Below, one piece after another: positions 1 to 8,111 of a DNA stretch of 9,541 nt. The stretch comes from Rubrobacter sp. (GTDB lineage Bacteria > Actinomycetota > Rubrobacteria > Rubrobacterales > Rubrobacteraceae). The stretch spans positions 1 to 9,541 of the forward strand of contig JADDPY010000517.1 of assembly GCA_016781635.1 (NCBI GenBank), read 5' to 3'. Numbering within the stretch: position 1 is the stretch's first letter; each line of letters begins with the position of its first letter. A program made the translations under genes and the position numbers. The notes under the pieces are model-generated. The model was not told the DNA's origin. It ran no database searches and worked only from the letters and a program-made list of their open reading frames with translations.

Positions 1-660
1 CAGGACGCCCTGCGCTACCTGCGCGCCGGCTTCGGCAAGATGCAACTCTTCCACCTGCTGATGGAGAACTCCCGACGCTACGCCGAAGCCGGGCGCGACT
101 GGAACGTCTACTCCTACAGGGTCCCCGGTCAGTGGCAGGGCCGGTTCCGCAAGCTGCGCGTGATCGGGGATAAAAAAGGCGGTCTCTCGACCCTGCGTCT
201 CGACAAAGATCCTGGTCTTCAACACAAGTTGCGAAAGACCACCGGCGTCCCAGTGAAGTACGTCCATGTGGTTAGGAACCCCTACGACAACATAAGCACG
301 ATGTTGCGGGACGGCGTCTTCGACTGGAGGAGTGGTGGGCGGAACCTGAAGAGGAGCATCGAGGACTACTTCTCCCTCTGCGAGGCGATGCGGCGCTTCA
401 AGGAGCGCACTGACTCCTCCGACGTCTTCGAAGTCCGCCATGAGGAGATCGTGGAAGACGCCGAGCGTGAGCTCAGGAGGCTCTGTGCCTTTCTGAACCT
501 GGAGGCGCCGGAGGACTATCTGAGGGACTGCTCGGGGATGGTCTTCCGCTCCCCGAGCAGGAGCCGCAACAAGGTCGAGTGGTCCCCCGAAGACGTCGAG
601 GACGTGCGCCGGAGGTCGGAGAAGTTCGACTTCCTGCGAGGGTACTCGTACGAGGACTAG
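1..660 (+). CDS. Sulfotransferase family protein, 5'-truncated by the window edge
   Basis: The frame is open from base 1 to a TAG at 658-660, giving 219 visible residues. The ATG at 40 is probably internal, because the reading frame continues upstream and the N-terminal PAPS 5'-phosphosulfate loop of the family is absent here. What is visible fits a PAPS-dependent sulfotransferase. The segment KYVHVVRNPYDNIST (visible residues 86-100) is the 3'-phosphate-binding motif, with the usual Arg (92) and Ser (99). It is followed by RHEEIVEDAERELRRLCAFLNL (147-168), the typical late helix, and by a basic SRSRNKVEW stretch (186-194) near the C-terminus. The enzyme would move sulfate from PAPS to a hydroxyl or amine of an acceptor. 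Being next to a flippase and a priming glycosyltransferase, the acceptor is probably a sugar of the locus polysaccharide, but that is inference. The family assignment is firm; the acceptor is unknown. Confidence 0.8.
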   Translation, partial: QDALRYLRAGFGKMQLFHLLMENSRRYAEAGRDWNVYSYRVPGQWQGRFRKLRVIGDKKGGLSTLRLDKDPGLQHKLRKTTGVPVKYVHVVRNPYDNISTMLRDGVFDWRSGGRNLKRSIEDYFSLCEAMRRFKERTDSSDVFEVRHEEIVEDAERELRRLCAFLNLEAPEDYLRDCSGMVFRSPSRSRNKVEWSPEDVEDVRRRSEKFDFLRGYSYED

Positions 661-664
661 GGGC

Positions 665-709
665 GTCCGTGGACGCGCGCCGCTGTATGCGGTGGGCGCG
701 GCTACGGAC
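665..709 (+). other. Nested GC-rich stem-loop after the sulfotransferase gene
   Basis: An outer perfect 6-bp stem (GTCCGT 665-670 with ACGGAC 704-709) encloses an inner structure. The inner part pairs CGCG 676-679 with 697-700 and CCGC 680-683 with GCGG 689-692 around a TGTAT loop. A competing small hairpin, GCGTC/GACGC, covers 663-676. No T-tract follows, so this may be a weak or Rho-assisted terminator, or simply folded mRNA between two operon genes. Confidence 0.3.
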
Positions 710-722
710 CGTTCGCGTGGTG

Positions 723-728
723 TAGGAT
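723..728 (+). promoter_or_regulatory. Possible -10 box upstream of the flippase gene
   Basis: TAGGAT at 723-728 keeps the key A2 and T6 of a -10 hexamer and lies in a locally less GC-rich patch. No convincing -35 is seen 16-18 bp upstream. Transcription would begin near 735, which would suit the downstream TTG start at 780 better than the TTG at 744. Confidence 0.2.
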
Positions 729-779
729 AAGCGTTTCGGTGCATTGTTGGCGCGCCCGGTTTTGTCGGAGAGAGGTCTG

Positions 780-2360
780 TTGGAGGAAGCCCCCAAAGTA
801 GTACATGAGGACGCCTCGAAGGCCGACGACCACGACGGGCGGGTCGGGCAGATCGCGCGCGGCGCCGGTGTGGGGTCTTTCGGCCAAGGCACGGGGCGCG
901 TATTAGGCTTTGCCATGCAGCTTGTCCTTGCGCGCACGCTTGGCCCGAGCCTCATGGGCGCTTACCTGCTCGGGACGATCATTGTGAACCTGGCGAACAT
1001 CCTCTCGCAGCTCGGCATGGACAACGGTCTCGTGCGCTGGGTCGCCCACTACCGGGCGACGGGCGACGACGCGCGGGTCAAGGGGACGATCGTGCAAGCG
1101 CTTGTCCTCAGCTTTGCCTTGAGCCTGGTGCTTGCGGCGGCGGTCTTCTTTTCGTCGGGGTACCTCGCGACGCGCGTCTTCGACAAGCCGTTTCTGGCGA
1201 CGCTCTTGAAGGCGTTCTCCTTCGCCATACCGTTCTTCAGCGTGATGAGCATGTCGCTCTGGGCGACACAGGGATTCAAGATCGTCAAGTACTCGGCCTT
1301 CGTGCAGCAGGTGGTCCAACCCTTGACCGCTCTCGTCCTTGTCGTCGTTTCCTACTTGCTCGGTGCCCCGATCTTCGGGGCGGTGGGCGCGTACGTGATC
1401 TCGATGGTCTTGGGTTCGATCCTGGGCCTCTTCTACCTGCGCAAGGTTTTCCCGAAGATAACGGATGCTACGGTGCCGAGCGTCTTCGAGACGCGGGACC
1501 TCTTCAGGGTCTCGGGGCCCATGATCGTCGCGAGCTTCATGCGCCACCTGAACACCTGGACCTCGACGCTGGTCGTCGGGGCGTTCGTCACGACGGGGGC
1601 GGTGGCCCTGTACAACACCGCCGCCCGAACGGCGCTCCTGGCGAGCGTCTTCGTGATCGCCTTCAACGGGATCTTCTCCCCCATCATCGCCGACCTCTAC
1701 CGGCGCGGGAAGATGGAGGACCTCGCAGAGACCTACAAGGACGTCTCGCGCTGGGTTTTTACGGCGAATCTGGTCTTTTTCCTGGCGACGGTAGTCCTCG
1801 CGAAGGACGTGATGAGCGTCTTCGGGCCCAGGTTCGTCGAGGGCTGGCCGGTCCTCGTGATCGTCGCCGGGGCGCAGATGTTCAGCGCCTCCGTCGGCTC
1901 CACGGGCCGCCTCCTCGCGATGACGGACCGCCAGCGCATAGTCATGTACGCCACCGTCGGCACCGTGATCCTGAACGTCGCTCTGAACGTCTTCCTCGTC
2001 CCGCGCTACGGGATCGTCGGCTCAGCGGTCGCCACGGCTCTGGCAATGATCGCCATCAACGCCGTGACCCTGATGTCCGTGAAGCGCACCCTGGGGCTCT
2101 GGCCCTACACCCCGGCCTACCTGAAGACGATCCTGGCCGGCGGCGTCGCCCTCGTGGTGGCGTACCTCCTTCGCCTCGTGCTCCCGCTTCCGGTCGGGTT
2201 CATCACCGTACTCGTGGTTGGGGCCGTCTACCTCACGGTCTTCGCCGTGGGGCTCGTGGCCCTGGGCCTGAGCCCGAGCGACAGGAAGTTCGTCGAGTCC
2301 GGCTGGGACGCCGTGCTCTACAAGCTGCGTAGGAGGGGGGAAAAACGCCGTGCGTCGTGA
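780..2360 (+). CDS. Wzx-type polysaccharide flippase (MATE/MOP superfamily, 14 TM)
   Basis: This is an integral membrane protein of about 526 residues and belongs to the oligosaccharide flippase / polysaccharide biosynthesis protein group, which moves undecaprenyl-linked sugars across the cytoplasmic membrane. I count about 14 hydrophobic helices. The first follows QIARGAGVGSFGQGTGRVLGF, a typical N-terminal lead-in for the family. The C-terminus is a short basic tail (KLRRRGEKRRAS). The start is uncertain. TTG 744 gives 538 residues but has no good ribosome-binding site. TTG 780 is preceded by the purine run GGAGAGAGG (767-775) and is preferred here. The gene lies 83-119 bp after the sulfotransferase gene and 78 bp before the priming transferase gene, all on one strand, so it is probably in the same operon. 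Substrate specificity cannot be read from the sequence. Confidence 0.85.
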   Translation: MEEAPKVVHEDASKADDHDGRVGQIARGAGVGSFGQGTGRVLGFAMQLVLARTLGPSLMGAYLLGTIIVNLANILSQLGMDNGLVRWVAHYRATGDDARVKGTIVQALVLSFALSLVLAAAVFFSSGYLATRVFDKPFLATLLKAFSFAIPFFSVMSMSLWATQGFKIVKYSAFVQQVVQPLTALVLVVVSYLLGAPIFGAVGAYVISMVLGSILGLFYLRKVFPKITDATVPSVFETRDLFRVSGPMIVASFMRHLNTWTSTLVVGAFVTTGAVALYNTAARTALLASVFVIAFNGIFSPIIADLYRRGKMEDLAETYKDVSRWVFTANLVFFLATVVLAKDVMSVFGPRFVEGWPVLVIVAGAQMFSASVGSTGRLLAMTDRQRIVMYATVGTVILNVALNVFLVPRYGIVGSAVATALAMIAINAVTLMSVKRTLGLWPYTPAYLKTILAGGVALVVAYLLRLVLPLPVGFITVLVVGAVYLTVFAVGLVALGLSPSDRKFVESGWDAVLYKLRRRGEKRRAS

Positions 2361-2365
2361 GATCT

Positions 2366-2404
2366 GCTCTTCGGAGCGCCGAGGACAGGTGCCCGGCGCC
2401 GAGG
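2366..2404 (+). other. UUCG tetraloop hairpin plus GCGCCG stem in the flippase-transferase gap
   Basis: GCTC-TTCG-GAGC (2366-2377) forms a C(UUCG)G tetraloop hairpin, an unusually stable RNA fold. It overlaps a second possible stem, GCGCCG 2376-2381 with CGGCGC 2394-2399. The nonamer GCGCCGAGG occurs twice as a direct repeat (2376-2384 and 2396-2404). No T-tract follows, so it does not look like an intrinsic terminator. It could affect mRNA stability or expression of the next gene. Confidence 0.45.
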
Positions 2405-2438
2405 GCCGTATAGCGGAACGGCTCCGGGGGACCGAGCT

Positions 2439-3824
2439 GTGAGACGTATCGTCAAGAGGACCCTCGGTTTCTACGGCATGCGTCGTCCCTTGAGCATCCT
2501 GATTCTGGCCCTCGTGGATGTTCTGGCGCTCTTCGCGGGGCTCGCGTTCGCGGGCTATCTCGTCGGCGGCGGGGGACGGCTGGCGCAGATCCTGCCGCTC
2601 CTGCCGATCATGGTCGTCGTGTGGATCGCGGTCTTCGCCGCCCACGACCTCTACGATCGGGCGACGAACAGACGCAACCCCGGGGCCCTGATCGGGGCGG
2701 TCCTGTGGGGCGCGGGGCTTCTCGTCTTCGGGTCGGCGATCTACGAGGAGAGCGGATACGGGCTCGGCGAGGTCCTGCTGGCCTCCGCCGTTGCCCTGCT
2801 CGTCTCGGGGGGCTTGAGGACCCTCTACGAGCGGATGATAGAGAGGATCTACCGCCGGGGCTTGGGCCGCGTCCCGACCATACTCGTCGGCGAGCCCGCG
2901 TCCCGGACCAGGGTTCGCGACGTAATGGAGACGAAGCCTGGCTCGTACGCCTGCGTGGGTGAGATGGACCTCCCGGACGGCGGAGGCGTCGACCTCGCGG
3001 GGCTCAGGACGATGCTCGACCGGACCGGGGCTCGCAACGTGGTCCTCTCGGGGGCGGAGAAGCTCGGGGACGCGGAGTTTCTCAACCTCCTGCGCTCGAT
3101 GCGCCTTCGGAAGGTGCGGGTCGAACTGGTGCCCGGGGCCGTCACCCTCATGGGGAGCACACCCGTGCTCTCGGAGAACATGGGCCTTCCGCTCCTGGAG
3201 GTCGGCTACCCGCGCCTGGACAACACGCAGAGGGCTTTGAAGAGAATGCTAGACGTCGGGGGATCGGCCCTGGGCCTACTCGTCCTCTCGCCGCTCCTGC
3301 TCGGGGTGGCGGCGCTTATAAAGTTCACCTCCCCGGGGCCCGTCTTCTTCAAGCAGAAGCGCGTCGGGGCCGACGAGAAGGTCTTTCTCTGCTACAAGTT
3401 CCGCTCGATGTACAGTGATGCCGAGGCACGTCAGGCGGAGCTCGAGGCCAAAAACGAGGCCGACGGCGCGATCTTCAAGATGCAGAACGACCCGCGCGTC
3501 ACGCCTATCGGCCGCTTCATTCGCCGCTGGAGCATCGACGAGTTGCCGCAACTCATAAACGTCCTAAGGGGCGAGATGAGCCTGGTTGGGCCGCGCCCCC
3601 TGCCCATACGCGATTTCGAGAAGATGACCGCGCGCCACAAGATGCGGCTCGCCGCCATCCCCGGTTGCTCCGGGTACTGGCAGATCAGCGGCCGAAGCAA
3701 CCTGTCCTTCGAGGACATGATCCGGCTGGACCTCTACTACATCGAGAATTGGTCGCTCGGGCTAGACGTGAAGATTATTCTGAAGACGGTCCACGCCGTA
3801 ATCCGTCACGAAGGCGCCTACTAG
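2439..3824 (+). CDS. Polyprenyl-phosphate sugar-1-phosphate transferase (WbaP/WcaJ-like priming glycosyltransferase)
   Basis: At 461 residues it has the full length and layout of the polyisoprenyl-phosphate hexose-1-phosphate transferases. Four N-terminal TM helices (about 18-43, 48-72, 83-103, 110-131) are followed by a soluble nucleotide-binding-like domain (about 145-245) and the bacterial sugar transferase domain (266-461). Visible family marks are the Ser-Pro helix break (284-285) of the re-entrant membrane helix, KFRSM (320-324), the catalytic Asp-Glu pair in SIDELPQL (367-368) and GPRP (384-387). It would transfer a sugar 1-phosphate from a UDP-sugar to undecaprenyl phosphate, the first committed step of repeat-unit synthesis, on the cytoplasmic face. 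The GTG at 2439 is chosen because GGGGGA (2426-2431) sits at a suitable distance; ATG 2478 is an alternative. Which sugar is loaded is not evident. Confidence 0.92.
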   Translation: MRRIVKRTLGFYGMRRPLSILILALVDVLALFAGLAFAGYLVGGGGRLAQILPLLPIMVVVWIAVFAAHDLYDRATNRRNPGALIGAVLWGAGLLVFGSAIYEESGYGLGEVLLASAVALLVSGGLRTLYERMIERIYRRGLGRVPTILVGEPASRTRVRDVMETKPGSYACVGEMDLPDGGGVDLAGLRTMLDRTGARNVVLSGAEKLGDAEFLNLLRSMRLRKVRVELVPGAVTLMGSTPVLSENMGLPLLEVGYPRLDNTQRALKRMLDVGGSALGLLVLSPLLLGVAALIKFTSPGPVFFKQKRVGADEKVFLCYKFRSMYSDAEARQAELEAKNEADGAIFKMQNDPRVTPIGRFIRRWSIDELPQLINVLRGEMSLVGPRPLPIRDFEKMTARHKMRLAAIPGCSGYWQISGRSNLSFEDMIRLDLYYIENWSLGLDVKIILKTVHAVIRHEGAY

Positions 3825-3847
3825 CGGTGCTAGCGCACTTCTGTGGG

Positions 3848-3853
3848 TACAAT
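3848..3853 (+). promoter_or_regulatory. Possible -10 box upstream of the nucleotide-sugar cassette
   Basis: TACAAT (3848-3853) matches the -10 consensus at five of six positions and lies in a patch (about 3838-3885) clearly richer in A+T than its surroundings. No TTG-type -35 is found at 16-18 bp spacing. If used, it gives a leader of about 75 nt and makes the three sugar-nucleotide genes partly independent of the upstream transferase gene. Confidence 0.3.
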
Positions 3854-3884
3854 CTGTAACTTAGGTCTTGATGTAATGCTTTTG

Positions 3885-3902
3885 CGCGGGCTGGGGCCCG
3901 TG
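3885..3902 (+). other. Hairpin in the 5' leader of the UDP-glucose dehydrogenase gene
   Basis: CGGGC (3887-3891) pairs perfectly with GCCCG (3896-3900) around a TGGG loop, and is extended by a G-T and a C-G pair to a 7-bp stem. It ends about 20 nt before the ribosome-binding site at 3923-3927. No T-tract follows. It may shape the leader mRNA, or it may be a chance fold in GC-rich DNA. Confidence 0.3.
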
Positions 3903-3934
3903 GACGTTTGCGGCGGACGATCGGGAGATGTGGC

Positions 3935-5318
<1,384 letters not shown>

Positions 5319-5326
<8 letters not shown>

Positions 5327-6281
5327 CCAGAAGAGAGCGCTCGTCACGGGCGGAGCCGGGTTTATAGGGAGCCACCTCTCGGAGAGGCTCCTAGGGGAAG
5401 GCTACCGTGTGGTGTGCGTGGACAACCTGATCACGGGCTCCTTCGAGAACGTAGCCCACCTCATGAGCTCCCCGAACTTCGAGTACGTAGAGCACGACGT
5501 GACGGAGTACATGGACGTCCCCGGGCCTCTCGACGAGGTCTACCACTTTGCCTCCCCTGCGAGCCCGAAGGACTTCGAGAAGATCCCGATACAGATCCTC
5601 AAAGTCGGCGCTCTGGGCACCCACAATGCCCTCGGTCTCGCGAAGGCCAAGGGGGCGCGCCTGATAATCGCCTCGACCAGCGAGGTGTATGGTGACCCGC
5701 TCGTCCACCCCCAGCACGAGGGCTACCTCGGCAACGTCAACCCGATCGGCCTGCGCGGCGTCTACGACGAGGCGAAGCGCTACGCCGAGGCGATCACCAT
5801 GGCCTACCACCGTTACCACGGCGTGGATACGAGGATCGTGCGCATCTTCAATACCTACGGCCCCCGCATCAGGCCCGACGACGGGCGCATGATCCCGAAC
5901 TTTATCTCCCAGGCCCTCTCGGGCATCCCCCTCACAATCTACGGCGACGGCTCCCAGACCAGGAGCGTCCAGTACGTCGACGACCTCGTCGAGGGCGTCT
6001 TGCGCCTCATGCAAAGCGCCGAGACGCGCCCGGTAAACATAGGCAACCCCGTTGAATACACGGTGAAGGAGGTCGCCGAGGCCGTCTTGCGCCTCTGCGG
6101 CAGCGATAGCCCCCTGGTCCACGAGCCGCTCCCCACCGACGACCCCAAGCAGCGCCGCCCCGACATAACGCGGGCGCGCGAGGTGCTGGGCTGGGAGCCG
6201 AAGGTCGGGGCCGAGGAGGGCTTGAAGACCACCATCGACTGGTTCGCCCAAGGGGCGGCAAAGGCCAAGGCCGGGAGATGA
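5319..6281 (+). CDS. uxs: UDP-glucuronate decarboxylase (UDP-xylose synthase), extended SDR
   Basis: The 320-residue product is an NAD-dependent extended short-chain dehydrogenase/reductase. GGAGFIG (11-17) binds [11 protein letters not shown] (120-127) supplies the Thr and the Glu (122) typical of UDP-glucuronate decarboxylases and sugar-nucleotide dehydratases. YDEAK gives Tyr149 and Lys153. GNVNPIG (138-144), RIFNTYGPR (175-183) and [16 protein letters not shown] (209-224, with Arg215) are the substrate-binding patches of the UXS group. It would convert UDP-glucuronate to UDP-xylose through a 4-keto intermediate. The GTG at 5319 has AGGGG 8 nt upstream and lies inside the end of the dehydrogenase gene that makes its substrate, which supports the assignment strongly. 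A UDP-4-keto-pentose-releasing variant or another SDR activity cannot be ruled out from motifs alone. Confidence 0.9.
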
Positions 6282-7195
6282 GGGTCCTCGTCACCGGCGG
6301 CGCGGGCTTTATAGGCTCCCACGTCTCAGAAGCCCTCCTCGTCCGGGGCCATGAGGTCACCGTCGTCGACGATCTCTCTTCGGGCAAGAGGGGTAACGTC
6401 CCCGAAGGCGCCGACTTCCACGAGGCAGACGTGCGCACCGGTTGCGCCGAAATCTTCCGCTCGTTCCGCCCTGATGCTTTGTGCCACCTGGCCGCCCAGA
6501 TGGACGTCCGCCGCTCCGTGAGAGAGCCCGACTTCGACGCCGACGTGAACGTCCTCGGCACGGTGCGCCTGCTGGAGTCCTGCGTTGCCCACGGCGTCGG
6601 TAAGGTCGTCTTCGCCTCCACCGGTGGCGCCGTCTACGGTGAGCAGAACGAGTTCCCTGCCCCGGAGAACCACCCCCAGTACCCCGTCTCCCCCTACGGC
6701 GTCTCCAAGCTCGCCGGGGAACGTTACCTGCACTACTACCGCGCCCAACACGGCCTCCCCTACGCGGCCCTGCGCTACGCCAACGTCTACGGCCCGCGTC
6801 AGGACCCCCACGGCGAGGCCGGCGTCGTCGCTATCTTCTCGGGCAACCTGGCGGAGGGGCAACCCTCGACGATCTTCGGCACCGGCGAGCAGACGCGGGA
6901 CTACGTGTACGTCGGCGACGTGGCGCGGGCGAACGTGCTCGCCCTGGAGGGCGACGCACCGGACGGCGCGTACAACATAGGCACCGGCATCGAGACCAGC
7001 GTAACCGAGCTCTACGAGCGGATGCGGCGCCTCTCCGGGCGGGATGTAGCTGCCGAACGGGGCCCCGCCAAGCCCGGCGAGCAGTCGCGCAGCTCGGTGG
7101 ACCCGACGAAAGCCGCGAGAGAGCTGGGCTGGAAGCCCGAGACCGACCTCGCCTCGGGTCTCGAACGCACCCTGCGCTTCTTCGGCGCTCTGTAG
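6278..7195 (+). CDS. NAD-dependent UDP-sugar 4-epimerase (GalE-like, extended SDR)
   Basis: The 305-residue product has the NAD loop GGAGFIG (7-13), [10 protein letters not shown] (72-81), the active-site serine segment STGGAVYGE (114-122), the catalytic pair Tyr140 and Lys144 in [15 protein letters not shown] (166-174) and [15 protein letters not shown] (201-215). This pattern is typical of short bacterial UDP-glucose 4-epimerase homologues, a group whose members act on UDP-Glc, UDP-GlcNAc, UDP-GlcA or UDP-xylose. The ATG overlaps the preceding stop codon in an ATGA (4 bp), and AAGG lies 7 nt upstream. Placement directly after the UDP-xylose synthase suggests a role in the same branch, for example UDP-xylose to UDP-arabinose or UDP-GlcA to UDP-GalA. 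That is inference; plain UDP-Glc/UDP-Gal interconversion is equally compatible with the motifs. The family is certain, the substrate is not. Confidence 0.88.
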   Translation: MRVLVTGGAGFIGSHVSEALLVRGHEVTVVDDLSSGKRGNVPEGADFHEADVRTGCAEIFRSFRPDALCHLAAQMDVRRSVREPDFDADVNVLGTVRLLESCVAHGVGKVVFASTGGAVYGEQNEFPAPENHPQYPVSPYGVSKLAGERYLHYYRAQHGLPYAALRYANVYGPRQDPHGEAGVVAIFSGNLAEGQPSTIFGTGEQTRDYVYVGDVARANVLALEGDAPDGAYNIGTGIETSVTELYERMRRLSGRDVAAERGPAKPGEQSRSSVDPTKAARELGWKPETDLASGLERTLRFFGAL

Positions 7196-7241
7196 CCCTC
7201 GGCCCACCCCACCAAGGCGTGTCTTCTCGACCTTCATGCGG

Positions 7242-7286
7242 GTACGAGAGGAGGCCCGGGGCATAAACCCCGAGCCTCCTCGGTAC
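7242..7286. terminator. Bidirectional hairpin between convergent genes
   Basis: The arms 7248-7261 and 7268-7281 pair over 14 positions with one C-A mismatch around the loop CATAAA. A flanking GTAC/GTAC (7242-7245, 7283-7286) extends the stem after a small internal loop. It lies between the end of the polysaccharide locus (7195) and the end of the minus-strand molybdoenzyme gene (7312), where a two-way terminator is expected. No long T-tract follows on either strand; only ATTTTG appears, at 7299-7304 on the plus strand. A palindrome CCGTCGACGG sits just beyond (7289-7298). Confidence 0.7.
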
Positions 7287-7311
7287 TACCGTCGACGGAT
7301 TTTGCTGAGAG

Positions 7312-7911
7312 CTAGAAGCTAAAGCTGTAGCGCTGCTCCTGCCAGGGGTCGCCGTAAGCGTGGTAGCCGTTACGCTCCCAGAATCCCGGCTTGTCCTCGG
7401 GGATGAACTCGAGGCCCCGGATCCACTTGGCGCTCTTCCATGCGTAGAGGCGCGGGATCACGAGCCGCAAGGGATACCCGTGCCCCGGCTCCAAAGGCTT
7501 CCCATTGTGGTGCGTAGCGAAGAGCGCGTCTCCTTCGTAGAGCTCCTCCACCGGCGCGTTTGTTGTATACCCGCCGTCGCAATGAACCGCAAAGAACTTC
7601 GACCCCGGCTTCGGCTGTACGAGGTCCAGAAGGTGCTTCGCGCTCACGCCCTTCCACACGTTGTCCAACTTGCTCCACGAAGTCACGCAGTGCATGTCCG
7701 CCTTGACCTCGACGGTCGGCAACTCGTTCCACTCCTCCCACGTGAACCTCAACGGGTTTTCTACGAGCCCCGCCAGCGTGAAGTCCCAGACCGCCGGGTT
7801 GAACCGCGGGGTCGAGCCATAGGTCAAGATAGGCCACCGGTCCCCGACGAGATACTGCCCCGGCGGCACCCGCTCCTTACCGCGTGCGGTGTCAATTTCT
7901 ACGCGTTCCAC
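7312..7911 (-). CDS. Sulfite-oxidase-like molybdopterin-dependent oxidoreductase
   Basis: From GTG 7911 the product has 199 residues, the size of the small single-domain sulfite-oxidase-like proteins (Oxidored_molyb fold). ADMHCVTSWSKLDNVWKGV (71-89) carries the conserved cysteine (Cys75) that ligates molybdenum. GYPLRLVIPRLYAWKSAKWI (145-164) is the usual cofactor-binding strand, and GFWERNGYHAYGDPW (176-190) is the characteristic tail. No signal peptide, twin-arginine motif, haem or dimerisation domain is visible, so it is probably a cytoplasmic enzyme. The physiological substrate of this subfamily is not known to me. The frame stays open upstream to TTG 7986, adding 25 residues that do not look conserved. 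GTG 7911 has GGAGGA at 7920-7915, slightly close, and places the start shortly before RVPPGQ, as in related proteins. It converges on the sugar locus and no molybdenum cofactor genes are in the window. Confidence 0.88.
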   Translation of the reverse strand: MERVEIDTARGKERVPPGQYLVGDRWPILTYGSTPRFNPAVWDFTLAGLVENPLRFTWEEWNELPTVEVKADMHCVTSWSKLDNVWKGVSAKHLLDLVQPKPGSKFFAVHCDGGYTTNAPVEELYEGDALFATHHNGKPLEPGHGYPLRLVIPRLYAWKSAKWIRGLEFIPEDKPGFWERNGYHAYGDPWQEQRYSFSF

Positions 7912-7967
7912 GTATCCTCCGTTCTCGATGCTACTGCCGAGGCTTCTACAGCGGACCACATCCCAAC

Positions 7968-8002
7968 GAGGCCCGGGGTGTGACAACTTGAGGCCCCGAG
8001 CC
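7968..8002 (-). other. Leader stem-loop repeating the arms of the downstream terminator
   Basis: GGCCCGGGG (7970-7978) and CCCCGAGCC (7994-8002) form a 9-position stem with one C-A mismatch and a 15-nt loop. The same two nonamers, and the 11-mer GAGGCCCGGGG, occur in the hairpin at 7251-7276, so the gene between them is bracketed by matching stems. On the minus strand this structure falls in the presumed 5' leader, and the alternative TTG start (7986) would lie in the loop. Its function is unknown; an attenuator or a repeated hairpin element are both possible. Confidence 0.45.
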
Positions 8003-8023
8003 CACTAAACCGCTACTATCGCT

Positions 8024-8031
8024 CACCTCCT
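8024..8031 (-). promoter_or_regulatory. Strong Shine-Dalgarno sequence without a matching start codon
   Basis: The minus strand reads AGGAGGTG at 8031-8024, a near-perfect anti-16S complement. No ATG, GTG or TTG lies 5-10 nt downstream, and TAG triplets follow in the region, including the in-frame stop at 8007-8005 that closes the molybdoenzyme frame. It may be a remnant of a former start, an unrecognised leader peptide signal, or chance. Confidence 0.4.
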
Positions 8032-8059
8032 GGTCAGAAGATGTAGCGTAACAACACTG

Positions 8060-8088
8060 ATTAAAGATAGCCCCTCAAGCTAACGCAA
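8060..8088 (-). promoter_or_regulatory. Candidate promoter for the molybdoenzyme gene
   Basis: On the minus strand, TTGCGT (8088-8083) and TTTAAT (8065-8060) are separated by exactly 17 bp, in the most A+T-rich part of the window. The -10 matches the consensus at five of six positions and the -35 at three. The spacer contains a small dyad, TAGC-N7-GCTA (8068-8082). Transcription from here would give a leader of about 140 nt before GTG 7911. Confidence 0.4.
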
Positions 8089-8111
8089 GGCGTGTTCAAA
8101 ATGCCACGATG

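Noticed and set aside
40..42. ATG as the start of the sulfotransferase gene
   Set aside because: The frame is open to the window edge and the family's N-terminal PAPS loop must lie further upstream, so this ATG is internal.
5391..6251. Long minus-strand open frame (286 codons)
   Set aside because: It lies wholly inside the decarboxylase gene, whose plus-strand product has all family motifs. Long antisense frames are expected in GC-rich codon-biased genes.
6326..7264. Minus-strand open frame (312 codons) opposite the epimerase gene
   Set aside because: The plus-strand epimerase motifs are intact; the antisense translation shows no recognisable domain.
8000..8026. Short leader peptide of about 26 codons starting at GTG 8026 on the minus strand
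   Set aside because: The GTG is part of the Shine-Dalgarno sequence itself, so no ribosome-binding site precedes it. It is recorded only as part of the orphan-signal observation.
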